Assembly: GCA_947683425.1 (NCBI GenBank)
Contig: CANTUQ010000083.1
Location: 372,001 to 436,000 of the forward strand
Origin: Excoecaria cochinchinensis
Lineage: Eukaryota; Streptophyta; Magnoliopsida; Malpighiales; Euphorbiaceae
DNA length: 64,000 bases
Direction of reading: 5' to 3'
Position 1 is the first letter of the stretch; every line of letters starts with the position of its first letter. A program made the translations under genes and the position numbers. The notes under the pieces were generated by a model, which had not been told where the DNA came from, did no database searches, and saw nothing but the letters and a program-made list of their open reading frames with translations. Below, one piece after another: positions 11,790 to 22,535 of the stretch.

Positions 11790-11914
11790 AATTATTAACC
11801 ATGTAGATCTTTACATTTATTTTGTTTTTATTTATTTCATGTGTTTTTGTATATAGATCTAACATCTTAATATTTTTTTACTCCATTTTAATTAATTTGT
11901 TATTCTTCATTTCA

Positions 11915-11972
<58 letters not shown>
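11915..11972 (+). repeat. (ATT)n microsatellite, 3' LTR copy
   Basis: Shorter version of the array at 3870-3947 in the 5' LTR, showing length drift since insertion. Confidence 0.95.
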
Positions 11973-13066
11973 TAATCAATTTATTTTAATATGTTATTTA
12001 ATTGACTTGTCATATATAATGCATGTTTGATTTATTCTAATCTATGATTTATTGTTTAATGCATTTAATTAATTTCTTTGGTTTATTTACTAACATAAAT
12101 TTTATTTGTCTTTGTTTTTTTGGTTTCAAATTCGTATTTTTTTTTGTTTGAGAATCCATGCAAGCGAAGGAGGAGATTCGGGGTTTGATCAGTTTATTGT
12201 ACATGTTAATTTTCCTTTGTTTATTTTTGATTTATTTGTTATATAATTGTTAAATGAAATAGTTTTTATGCACGCTTAATTAAAAAAATTACACAAAAAT
12301 ATTTCTATAAAATAAATTGGTTTTTTTTCCTAATAAAATGGGACTAATGTCCTAGTTTTTCATCCAAATACATTGTCACCATCAAAATTGTTTTATTTAA
12401 TTATGCATGAGAGGACTAATGTACTCATTCTCAATAAATACCCCGTTTTATGCATGACGTTGTATTTTATTTACAATGGGAGTTATATTCCGCCCCTAGT
12501 TTTGTTGTATTTTATTTTCATGTGCTTTATTTTATTTACCCTTTTATTTATCGCTTTTCTTGAATGACCAAACTTGCGCTCTAATTATTGCATCGAAATG
12601 TATGAGAAAATGGATGAAAACTTAAATTCAAAACTTAATTATAAAATAACCAAGGTATGAATAAATGAGAAGTCCCGAACCATCTCTGGTCTTTGGGTTC
12701 AACGAGGCGAGAGGGCTATTCCGATATTTTATTAGAATGGGATCTCCAAGACACCTCTTGTGTCCCACCAAAAGACTTAAATTTACAATCCTATGCTCCA
12801 CGGGGTTAGAGGATCATTCCAGTGTTCTATTGGGATGACATCTCCAAGATCCCTTTGGTTTGCCCAAAATGGATATTATGCGCCATCTTAGGCTCACCGA
12901 GGCTAGACGACCTGTCCCAATGTTCTATTGGGTGGCGACTCCAAGAAACCTCCTTGTTGCCCAAAATAGATGCACTTGTAAATACCTTACAAGTTTTCAT
13001 GAACCTCTCTCGAAAGCCCTAAAAGCGGGCCTTCGGGGCATCCTACGGGGTTCGGCGCGCATCACA

Positions 13067-13826
13067 GGTCCCATCCACATTGCATCAGATGATCAAGATC
13101 CCACATGAGGGACAAGTGGTGACAATTAGAGCCACAAGGGAGAATTAGGTATCAGTGCTAGAAATTGCGAAGCAACCTTTCAACGGGTTTCATATGGCTG
13201 TAATCAGTGAGGAAGAGCACATCGAGGGAAGCCCTCAGGTGATGAATATGATGAAGAGGATGCCTTTCCTCCCGGGAGCCGGTTTGGGTAAAAATTCATG
13301 GAGGCCGCAAGTTGCCATTGCTACGAGAGGTCAGAAGGATAGGAGAGGCCTCGGGTATGGAGGCACCACAATGAAGAGCAAGAGAGTAGTAGGTGAGATC
13401 CCTTATATTAAGTAGAGCTTTGTGCCAGCCGTTTCAGTATGTGCCTATGCAAGAGAAGCCGAACCTCAGTGGGTGGATGGAAGGATTGTACCGAGATTCG
13501 AGGTCTTTAATAATGTCTTCGATTGGAACATTGGAATGATCAAGCCAGCAGAGGATTTTTGGAATGAAGAAATCATCACCAAGGGGATTGTCTGGGATCG
13601 AGAAGCGACAGAGGAGATTATCACCGAGAGGTTAATGGCCACCCAAGTGAAGGGGAAAGAGAAGATGAGAGATGAAGCTGCAGAAGAGCATGCTGAAGTT
13701 TTACAGGGGGTTGCTGCAGTGCCTCTGAAATGGCAGTTTGATAAACAACTATCGGCTGCAATATGTGCGTCGGCAGAGAAAGAAGAAGAGGATAATTTAG
13801 ATTTTTTTTATGGCAGAACTCTTTAA
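13067..13826 (+). pseudogene. Element A: protease C-terminus and G-patch domain
   Basis: The frame continues the protease cut at 2647 (PSTLHQMIKIPHEGQVVTI). After a spacer comes a G-patch motif, PGAGLGKNSWRPQ followed by RRGLGYGGT, a domain known downstream of the protease in plant Tat/Ogre and some other retroelements and thought to bind nucleic acid. Stops occur at 13146 (TAG) and 13413 (TAG). The frame ends at 13824; the next block is in another frame from 13810, either a frameshift or the intron reported between protease and RT in Ogre elements. I cannot separate these. Confidence 0.8.
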
Positions 13827-16800
13827 TAATGTCTATAATTTTCCCAGTTCAATTAATAATATGAATAATTTTGCTTATTTGTGCGATGTTTCTGATGCTT
13901 TCACTATGCATAATTATAATCATGACTCATTTATATTTGACGTTGATTTAACTGATGCCATTCCATTTAATCTCGAAACTTCGGAAAACACGAAGGAAAT
14001 CTTGATAGCATCTAATGTAATTCCTGAAGAGAGATTAAAATTTGAGAGAATTTTAAGAAAATATGAAAAAGTTTTTGCCTGAACCTAAGAAGATGTGCCA
14101 GGAGTATATCGTGAAATCACCGAACACGCTATCCCAATGTATCCTAATCATAAGCCGGTCAAACAGAAGCTTAGAAGACTCAGGCCAAAATGGGCAAAGA
14201 AAGTGAAGGAAGAAATCCATAAGCAGATCAAGGCCAAGTTTCTAGTTAAAATGCAATCTCTGACTTAGTTGGCCAACGTCATCTCGGTAGCCAATAAAAA
14301 TGGAAAAGTGCGCGTGTGCGTGGACTATCGGGATTTGAACAAAGCTTATCCAAAAGATGACTTTCCACTACCTCACATCGATGTGTTAGTAGACAACACC
14401 TCTGCTTGCATGATGTATAGCTTCATGGACGGATATGCGGGGTACAATTAGATTCTTAATAAGATTGTTGATCGGATTAAGATAGCTTTCATCACCGAGT
14501 GGGGTACTTTCACTTACAGAGTAATGCCGTTTAGGTTGAAGAATGCAAGCGTAACCTATTAGAGGATGGCTACTTGGATCCTCGACGACTTGATGCATAA
14601 GGAGGTGAAAGTATATGTTAATGACATGATGATCAAGTCAGCCACCAGAGAAGGTCACTTTGAAGCTTTAGAGAAGTTCTTTTAGAGGATCAGCAAGTAT
14701 CATTTGCGGTTAAACCCTAAGAAGTGCATTTTTGGAGTTACCTCATGGAAGCTGTTGGGGCACGTAGTCAGTCAGAGAGGGATTGAGATCGACCCAGACA
14801 AAGTCAAAGCCATTAGGGAAATGCCAGTGTCTCGAAAAGAGAAGGATGTCAGAAGCTTTTTGGGCAAGTTGCAGTATCTCAGCAAGTTCATCACTAAGCT
14901 CACTTTAATTTGTGAGTCGATCTTCAAGTTGCTTAGAAAAGACCAGCCTTTAGTATGGAATGAAGACTGTTAGAAGGCTTTCAAGACTATTAAAGAATAC
15001 TTGTTGAATCCTACAGTTCTGAGAGCACTTTAACCCGTTAAGCTGCTAATCCTGTACCTAGCGATAAAAGATAGCTCAGTAGGTGCCATGATGGCTCAAG
15101 AGGATGAGTTCGGAGTAGAATTTGCGGTCTACTGCCTTCATAAGAAGTTCCTTTCTTATGAGATCAAGTATGATAAAGTCGAAAAGATCTACCTTGCAGT
15201 GATTTGGGCATCTAAGAAGTTGAGACACTACTTCCACTCTTACAAGGTACAAGTAGTCGCTAAACAAAACCCTCTCAAATACCTGCAAGAGGCTCTTTTT
15301 TTGTTAGGAAAAATGGGAAGATGCCTGTTGCTACTATAAGAATTTAATGTTGAGTATGTCACACGGAAGACAATTAAGGGTTGTGCAGCAGCAGAGTTCT
15401 TGGCAAAGCACACTATCGAAGGAGATTCATTTGAGTTTAACTTCCTAGAAGAGAATGTTGCGGCCATTGTAGTACAAGGTTGGCTGTTACAGTTTGATGA
15501 GGTAGTAAACAATAAGGGGGTAGGAGTAGGAGTCATTCTAATGATCCCAAATGGTGAAAAACTTCCATTGGCCAAAAAACTAAGATATAAGGCTACTAAT
15601 AATGAAGCTGAGTATGAAGCTGGCACCTTCGGGTTGGAGGCCTTGGTATCCTTGGGGGTAAAAAATGCAAAAGAGTAATCAACCAGATTCGGGGTGAGTG
15701 GATTGTAAAAGAAAAGCGTTTGATGCTGTATGTGAAGCTCCTGAAGAGTTTGAGCAGTCAGTTTGAGGTGTGCACCTTTCACTTCATTCCAAGGGATGAA
15801 AATCAGTTAGCGGATGCCATTGCGACTTTGGTGTCGATATGGGATAATCCAGAGGGGATAGTCGTGAAGCCCGTCTTAATCTCCAGTTCGAAAAAGCCCA
15901 GTTTTGAGTCTAATCCAGTCATGGAAGTCGAAGTTGTTGATGAGAAGATGTGGTACCATGATATCAAGAATTACCTAGAAAAGACAATATTCCCAGAAGA
16001 GGCTAGTGATAAGGACCAAAGATTGATCTGCAAACTATCCACTCGGTTTATTTGCATAGATAGTGTGATATAAAAATGGCAAGTCTATGGCATTCAGCTA
16101 AGATGTGTGGACAAGAAAGAAGCTAAGAAAGTCATGGAAGAGACTCATGCTGGAGTCTATGGAGCCTATATGAATGGGTTAATGCTAGCAAAGAAAATTA
16201 TAAAATAAGGATTTTATTGGCTTACGATGGACACAGATTACTCGAAATGCATGAAACAATGTCAATTGTGCCAGCAATATGCAGACCTGAGACATTTGCC
16301 AGTTTCGAAGCTACACAGTTTAACACCACCTTGGCCGTTCACAGCATGGGGGATAGATATCATTGGGGAGATACGCCTTATGGCCTCTAATGGACATAGG
16401 TTCATCATAGTCGCTATCGACTATTTCACTAAGTGGGTAGAGGCTGAATCTTTTAAGAAAGTCGATGCCCAGGTAGAGGCTGAATCTTTTAAGAAAGTCG
16501 ATGCCCAGGATATGGCCAGGTTCATTGAAAAGAATATAACATGCTGATACGATCTTTCACATTATATTGTGTCCTATAATGGAGTGCAATTTATGGCCGA
16601 AACTAAGAAGTTGCTTCAAAAGTGTGGCATAGAGCATCATAAATCCTCTCCATGTTGCCCGCAGGCTAATGGGGCACTAGAAGCCGCTAACAAAAATGTT
16701 AAGAAGATTTTGGCCAAAATGGTTCAGAACTATAAGGATTGGGTAGAGAAGTTGCCTTTCGCACTCTAGGGCTATAGGACCACGATTAGAACTTCTACGG

Positions 16801-17238
16801 GAGCGACACCCTATCCTCTGGTGTATGGGATAGAAGTAGTATTGCTAGTTGAGATAGAACTCAAATCTTTAAGGGTAGTTATGGAGGCACAGATCCTAAA
16901 AGCTGATTGGGCCCGACAGCGATTGCTACAGTTGAACATGCTGAACGAGAACAGATGACGGTCCTACTATCACAATCAGATCTATCAGAAGAGACTTGCT
17001 CTATTGTTTGGGAAAAAGGTTAGAAAGCACCTGTTGAAAGAAGGAGATTTGGTTTTCAAAGCAAATGAGACCAGGTGTTCCGGATATACGGGGTAAATTC
17101 AGGCCGATATGGGAAAGTCCATTTGTTCTCAAGAAGTTGTTATCCAAGGAAGCAGCAATCCTAATGGATAGCGATGGTAATGAGTTCAAGGAACTAGTCA
17201 ATGTCGACAGACTTAAGAGATGGTGGAGCAATCCCTGA
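13810..17238 (+). pseudogene. Element A: RT, dual RNase H and integrase polyprotein
   Basis: Domains in order: RT (about 14080-14900; KVRVCVDYRDLNKAYPKDDF; the catalytic YVDD box reads YVND at 14614-14625), gypsy RNase H (about 15040-15300), a second archaeal-type RNase H (about 15480-15800; NNEAEYEAG seen) and integrase (about 16080-17238). Dual RNase H marks the Tat clade. In integrase the first catalytic Asp (WGIDIIG) and Glu (NGALEAANKN) remain but the second Asp is Tyr (VSYNGVQF). In-frame stops: 14080, 14266, 14449, 14560, 14683, 14971, 15031, 15337, 16071, 16206, 16545, 16767 and about 16956. Only two indels are evident: a deletion of about 20 bp near 15673 and a shift near 17075. The natural end is TGA at 17236. 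Confidence 0.9.
16437..16508 (+). repeat. Perfect 36-bp tandem duplication in integrase
   Basis: The 12 codons VEAESFKKVDAQ occur twice in a row (16437-16472, 16473-16508) with identical DNA and the frame kept, inside the integrase core between the first and second catalytic residues. Identity of the copies in otherwise decayed DNA suggests it is recent. Confidence 0.97.
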
Positions 17239-17289
17239 AGGAGGGTATAATAGTCCTTACCGGCTGCTGTAACCAAAGACTATGATATC

Positions 17290-18461
17290 TAGAAGCGAAA
17301 GCTAAGGATAGGACACTGCTTTGAAAAGATAAGGGATACCTCATGACGTCCTGAGTCACTTCGAATTATCGGGTACAGCGGGCTGCGATGTAAAAGGTAG
17401 GCTCGTGAAGCCCACACAATGGGACACACCCTGAAGGGCCATCCAGAGTCACGACAGAAATAGGGAGCCAGAGGCACATGAAGCTTATATCCTTATCTAC
17501 CAACTCACCCAACCTAGTAATGCCCTCATCGGGAGCTATGAAAGAATACAGTCGCCGTCGAGGAAAAAAATGCCTCAGTGAATACTAGCTGATCACCCTG
17601 GGAGGAGGCTCTGATAGCAGCTTTAGCTTCTCCTGTAGCCATATCTAAAAAAGGAAGAAAAGCAAAGGGTTAGAAATGCTTACTTCACATAAAAAGAAAG
17701 AGCTGCTGGAGTGGGTAGGGTTCATTCCAGGCAAAAATAAGGCACTGGATTGTGCAAAAATCTAAAAGGACGTATTTTCCGCTAAGAAAAGCTAGTGTGA
17801 AAATTCACAAGGGACACACTACCTTTTCAAATAATTACGTACCTGAAGTAATAAGGGGCTCCTAGTAAAGGTGGCAGAGGGATCAAAACAGATAGAATCT
17901 AAGCCCAAGATCGTCTCGACAAGGATCAGTGGAAAAGGAGTTAGCCCATGGTGGAAATCATCCATGATTCTGAATAGCTGAAGATCACCGATCGGCTCCT
18001 CAGAGGTCACAATCAAATATCTCACGAGGCAAAACAAGAAAATAACGCTAGCTTGGTACGGGGGAACATCTGAAAAATTCTACAGCGCCTCGATTAGTGG
18101 GGCTAGAGCAAAAGTGGGGCCCTAAGGGACCAGTCTATCAGAAATGAAAGGAGGGATACCCAAGACCAATCCGATGTCCCTCACATGAATCAGACCACAT
18201 CTCGGGATGTAAGGTGGTGTGCTGGGCGAAAACCTCACGCCGATAATAGCAGTAAGTTCCTCAGGTAGGGGGCACAACTCTTGATAGGTAAACCTGAAGA
18301 CATGGAAATAAGGGTCCCAGAAATGGACTACAGCTAATAGAAGGTTCTGACTCTAACTCTCCTCAGAAACTCAGACCAGAATAGGGGGTCAAAGTGGTAT
18401 TTTGCCAAGTTCGGGGGTCATCCAAAACCCAGTGCATCTTACTAAGGATGGGGGATGACAT
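17290..18461 (-). pseudogene. Antisense spliced accessory ORF downstream of element A integrase
   Basis: The minus strand from ATG at 18461 codes SKMHWVLDDPRTWQNTTL, then after a shift LLLAVVHFWDPYFHVFRF, YQELCPLPEELTAIIGV, IHVRDIGLVLGIPPFISD and ASVIFLFCLVRYLIVTSEEP. This resembles the FWDP..FRF..ELCPTLEE plant accessory protein family (DUF7745/plant-mobile-domain-like) carried antisense by some Tat elements. Exon 1 ends at 17843 with a consensus donor (CAG/GTACGT). A consensus acceptor (TTTTTTAG) follows at 17645-17646 and coding-like sequence continues from 17644. Several stops (for example TAG in RLVP-GPTF) are transitions. Function is unknown; a role in transcription control or host interaction is only a guess. 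Confidence 0.65.
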
Positions 18462-18590
18462 TTTTTCAGAGTTTCGGAGCAAAAATTAAATATAAATGGA
18501 AAAAAAAAGGAGAAAAGAGGAAAAACCTGGAAAAGGGAGCTCTGTTTAAAGTCCAAGGAGAAGAAATGCACGAAATTCGAGGAAAAAGGG

Positions 18591-18602
18591 GAGTATTTAT
18601 GG
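18591..18602 (-). promoter_or_regulatory. TATA box for antisense accessory ORF
   Basis: CATAAATACTCC on the minus strand lies about 130-140 bases upstream of the ATG at 18461. It follows a GC-rich GACGGG block that is an inverted copy of the block in front of the plus-strand TATA at 18944. Confidence 0.5.
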
Positions 18603-18604
18603 AA

Positions 18605-18946
18605 AAGCCACGACAGATGGGCTACCCGTCGGTGGGCTGAATGATGGCTTGCCCGTCAGTCAACCAGTTGACCATCTGGTGGATCTTTCCGCCTGTACAT
18701 CTCATGCATTTCACGTGCATAAATATTTTACATGTATTTTGGCCATTTTAAATTTTACAGGGAGGCTAATTTGACAAAAGCAACCACGCACTGGAATCAG
18801 AGGGGCAAAATATTCAGGAAGTACTTTAAAGTTTTTAAAATAATTTAAAAGAGATTGAAAAGGGCGGGAGAAGGAGATTTCAAATGACCGACGGGTAGCC
18901 CATCGTTTGGTCCTCCGACGGGCAGCCCGTCGGTCACAAAAATCTA
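18605..18946. repeat. Inverted pair of GC-rich promoter blocks
   Basis: The minus-strand reading of about 18605-18665 and the plus-strand reading of about 18887-18943 align without gaps (both GAC(C/T)GACGGG...CCGACGGG(C/T)AGCCC), and each ends in a TATA box pointing outward. The spacer contains DNA similar to element B at 9120-9225. The arrangement looks like two diverged copies of one promoter placed head to head. Confidence 0.6.
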
Positions 18947-18952
18947 TATATA
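18944..18952 (+). promoter_or_regulatory. TATA box for sense ATHILA-type ORF
   Basis: CTATATATA lies at the end of the GC-rich block, followed by a short perfect hairpin (GAGCGGTTTTAGACCGCTC) and a pyrimidine-rich leader typical of plant 5' UTRs. Confidence 0.5.
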
Positions 18953-18974
18953 CTGAGCGGTTTTAGACCGCTCA

Positions 18975-20700
18975 GTCTTTTCCCCTTCCTCCTTTTCTTC
19001 TTCCCTTTCTTCCTGTATAAACCGACGTGACCACTCGAATTTTCTACAATTTCTCCCTCATTTCTCATCCATTTTGTGCACTAATCAAAATGATCCTCTT
19101 ACCACCACGCATGTCTAGGACCAAATTATTTTGCAGTTTCTTTAAATTTTTTTCAGTCCACTTCATTAACTACCAGGTTAGTTTTACTGCATTTTTCTTC
19201 TTCTCTTCACTTCTTTTTTATTTAATTTTTGTTCTAAATGCATGATAGCTGTATATGCTTCAAAATGTAGGACAAATTTTGTCCGTTTATTTTCTACATT
19301 TTGGGACCCTGTGTACTAACAGTAGGAAATAACCCGAATAAAATAATAAATAATAAAATAAAATTGGTAATAAAATAGCAAATTTAGAAATACGCCCCAT
19401 ATAACTTATGATTGGGAGCAGAATGAGAATAATTAGTTAAGTGTTTGATTGCCATGCGGAATAAAATTGTTGCTTGGGGCAAGAGGCTTGTCCCCTTATT
19501 TGTGTTTCCATGCATGGAGTTGGGCACACCCTTGCCGGGATGTTGCCCATTTTTTTTTTAAAATTTTTTGGTTAGGCACATTCTTGTCAGGGTGCTGTCC
19601 AAATTTTTTTAGTAGGCACATTTTAACTGAAATGCTGCCGAAATTTTCAAAATTTTGTTTAGTTTACTTATGACTATTGCATAAAGCTAACTCTATTTTT
19701 TTCAAGATGCCTCCATGATGTAACGGCCCCTAGGATCAGCTTGAACCTCAGGCTCCAGAGTGGATGAGCCCAGATATTAGAGAGAGGTTCTAGGCGCTAG
19801 CTCGCGCGCAGTTTCGTGCCAGCCAATACATCTCTAGGCCCTTCCTCTAGTGCATAGGGATATTGCATGAGGTTGACGCACTACTAGAGGCGGCAGGATG
19901 GACCGAGTTCCTCCGACCTTCCTTCCAGACATATCTGGAGGTCGTAAGGGAGTTTCTAGCCACTCTTCACTATGGGGGTTTCAGAGATCGGACTTAGAGG
20001 AGGGGATTATTCAGTTTCAGATCAGGAGGATCCATTATAGCATCACATGCCGGGTATTTATACAGGCCATGGGCTTTCGCATGAGGAGTATGTGATAATA
20101 CCTTAAAGAGTCATTCGGAGGCAGTATTAGGAGGCTATCGCTATGCCAGGGGTACCCTATGACCATGACATGGCAAAAAGCATTGTGCTCTGGTCACAGG
20201 CGTTGAGGTATGTGCATAGGGTGCTTTCTAGTCCATACTTAGACCGACAGGCATGGATCGGTGAACTTAGCGGAGATTTGGAACTAATAGGCCATGGTAA
20301 CAGGCCAGTACCTTAATATTAGCCACGGGATACTGGCTAATTTGGTGAGAGTGGTGCGGGGGATAACCCCTTCTATATGTGCAGGAGGCGTCATTTCCAG
20401 GTTACTAATACATTTGGAGGTGCCTCGAGCGAGCTTTGGGCCTCCGTTGGATGAGGACATTTTTGTGGATTTGGCTGCTGCCCAGATGATGGGAATGGTA
20501 GCCCAGGTATAAGACCGTCCGGATGAGTATAGATTGCTTACCATAGCGGAGACCAGATGCCTGTTCCATCTCCCTCCACTCCAGCCAGATGAGGATGTCC
20601 CAGGGGAGCCACAGGAGGAGGAGCAGCCACCATAGCAGCTTCAGGCAGAGGAGGGGTAGCCTCCGTAGCAGCCACTGATGGAGGAGGAGCAGCCTCCGCA
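18975..20700 (+). pseudogene. Spliced sense ORF with ATHILA-type domain (PF03078-like)
   Basis: A leader exon from about 18975 ends at 19176 with a consensus donor (CAG/GTTAGT). An intron (19177-19706) ends TTTTTTTCAAG directly before ATG at 19707. The coding part carries PEWMSPDIRERF, AAGWTEFLRPSFQTYLEVV, IIQFQIRRIHYSITCR and VVRGITPSICAGGVISRL, and closes with a Gln/Pro-rich tail. The pattern and block order match the ATHILA ORF family and parallel the minus-strand ORF at 23283-24310 (GIGWMEFFQKKERVHPNL; VVTFWLNKKNYRMTFNEF). It is broken by at least two frameshifts (about 19990 and 20290) and several TAG/TGA stops. The protein function is unknown. Confidence 0.6.
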
Positions 20701-21073
20701 GTATCCCCAGCAGCGTCGTGACTGTGATGCACGTCGAACCCCAGAGGCCCCCGAAGACCCGCTTTTAGGGTATTCGAGAGAGGTTCATAAGACCTGTAAA
20801 ATATTGCAAGGGCGTCTATTTTGGGCAACAAGAAGGTATTTTAGAGTCACCACAGCAGCTTCAGGCAGAGGAAGGGCAGCCTCCATAGTAGCCACTGATG
20901 GAGGAGGAGCAGCCGCCACAGTATCCCCAGTGGCGTCGCCACTGTGATGCGAGCTGAATCCTAGAAGCCCCCGAAGACCCACTTTTAGGGTATTCGAGAG
21001 AGGTTCATAAGACTTGTAAAAAATTGCAAGGGCGTCTATTTTGGGCATTAAGGAGGTGTTTTAGAGTCACCAC
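20634..21073. repeat. 220-bp tandem duplication spanning ORF tail, primer site and LTR end
   Basis: Units 20634-20853 and 20854-21073 both run from AGCAGCTTCAGGCAGAG to GTCACCAC. Each contains the Gln/Pro-coding tail (plus strand), a reversed primer site and the reversed end of a B-family LTR. The duplication therefore happened after ORF and LTR end were joined. Confidence 0.9.
20922..20941 (-). promoter_or_regulatory. Reversed tRNA-Arg primer site
   Basis: The minus strand reads TGGCGACGCCACTGGGGATA, 18 of 20 matches to the primer site at 5059, directly beside an LTR end (TCACA). A more diverged copy is at 20702-20721 in the other duplication unit. Confidence 0.75.
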
Positions 21074-21330
21074 CCAATAAAATATTGGGAAGGGTCGTCT
21101 AGCCTCACTGAGCCTAAGACAGCGTATGTGTGTCTATTTTGGGCAATCAGAGATATTTTAAAATCTCCTTCTAATAGAACATTGAAAGATTCATCTAATC
21201 TAGTGAAGCCTAAGATGATGTATATACGTCTATTTTGGGCAAGCCAGAGATATTTTAGAATTTCCATCCCAATAGTACATCGAGATGGTTCATCTAACCT
21301 CGTGGAGCCTAAGACAATGCAACTTGGGCC
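20943..21330 (-). repeat. LTR 3' end of B-like family, minus orientation
   Basis: It matches the reverse complement of 22140-22535, including the 80-95-bp terminal repeats (TTGCCCAAAATAGACG, CCTCGTGGAGCCTAAGAC). With the primer site at 20922 it looks like the inner end of a 5' LTR of a minus-strand element whose internal region begins with the antisense side of the ATHILA-type ORF. Confidence 0.75.
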
Positions 21331-22535
21331 GTCCCTGGGCCTCCTTTTCCGCTTTTCTTGTTATTTTTTTTCTACTTTCCTTTAAACCTTTTTCTTTCTT
21401 TTAAGGTAATTTATTTTCCTTTCCTCTAATTTATTTATTCACTGTTATTTCTATCAATTCTTTTTATCATTATGTGTTTTTGTTATCTTACTGACATGTT
21501 TTGTTTCTTCGTGAGATTGTTTATTTTATTGAATTTTGAATGTTGAAAAGGGAGAAATAATTAAGAGCGATACGAAAACCGCCCTATTCCTCTCTTATTT
21601 ATTTCATTTAATCTTTATTTGTTGTAAATACTATTTTGAGCCCGTTGATGTAAAAATGGCAAAAGATTTATACAAATAAGTAGGGTTTTTCTTAAATAAA
21701 ATAGGACCAATGTCCTGATTTTTATCCCCCCAAACACATTAATATTATTCTTTCTCCAAATATACATGCGAGGACCAATGTCCTCACCTCGAATCAAATA
21801 TCCCGCTTTATGTATGTCTTTATCATTTTTTGTTCATTTATATTGAGGGTTGTATTCCGCCCCTAGTTTTGTTGTAAATTATCACATTTTAATTTATTTT
21901 ATGCTTCATTTATTTTGTTTACTACTTTCCACTATATAATTGATCCGAGTTTTAGAATTCTTGCATGGAACTGTATGAGAAAAGGAACGAAATTTTAACT
22001 TCAAAAATCAATTATAATTTAATCAAGGTATGAATAAATGGGAAGTCCCGAACCATCTCTGGTCTTAGACTCAACGAGATTAGATGAACTTTTTCAATAT
22101 TTTATTGGAAAAGGAATTCCAAAATATCACTAGTTATCCAAAATAGGCCCAAGTTGTATTGTGTTAGGCTCCACGAGGTTAGATGAACCATCTCGATGTA
22201 CTGTTGGGATGAAAATTCCAAAATATCTCTAGCTTGCCCAAAATAGACGTATATGCATCGTCTTAGATTTCACTAGATTAGATGAATCTTTCCAATATTC
22301 TATTGGAAGGAGGATTCCAAAATATCTCTGATTGCCCAAAATAGACACACATACGCTGTCTTAGGCTCAGTGAGGTTAGATGACCCTTACCAATATTTTA
22401 TTGGGTGGTAACTCCAAAATACCTCCTTGTTGCCCAAAATAGACGCTCTTGTAATCTTTTGCAAGACTTATGAACCTCTCTCAAATACTCTAAAAGCGGG
22501 TCTTCGGAGGCCTCCGGGGTTCGGCGCGTGTCACA
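21331..22535 (+). repeat. Partial LTR of B-like family, plus orientation
   Basis: It shares the 3' half of the LTR with 4210-5057 (AGGACCAATGTCCT, GGGTTGTATTCCGCCCCTA, GAAGTCCCGAACCATCTCTG) and ends GCGTGTCACA at 22535 with no primer site after it. It is therefore a 3' or solo LTR piece. Its end forms a foldback with 20943-21330. Confidence 0.8.

Larger units (their letters stand above)
2648..13066 (+). mobile_element. Element B: nested gag-only Tat/Ogre-like LTR retrotransposon
   Basis: This complete but non-autonomous element is about 10.4 kb. In order it has a 5' LTR, tRNA-Arg-type primer site, leader, gag, a short remnant of the RT upstream region, non-coding DNA with direct repeats, a 25-bp minisatellite, polypurine tract and 3' LTR. 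Protease, RT, RNase H and integrase are missing, so it would have needed a partner such as A for mobilisation. It sits in A's protease with a 5-bp target duplication. Its gag and 3' region share sequence with A, so donor and host element belong to the same lineage. Confidence 0.88.
10244..13066 (+). repeat. Element B 3' LTR (with MULE insertion)
   Basis: It begins TGTAGACACCGGATC and ends GCATCACA, 2.82 kb. It parallels 2648-5057 including (TA)n at 10449-10485, the GC-rich block, (ATT)n and terminal 80-95-bp repeats. Subtracting the MULE (437 bp plus 9-bp duplication) leaves about 2.38 kb, close to the 5' LTR. Many differences between the copies are C/T or G/A. Confidence 0.92.

Noticed and set aside
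15240..15782. 180-codon minus-strand ORF
   Set aside because: Shadow of the plus-strand RNase H region of element A, which has clear domain motifs.
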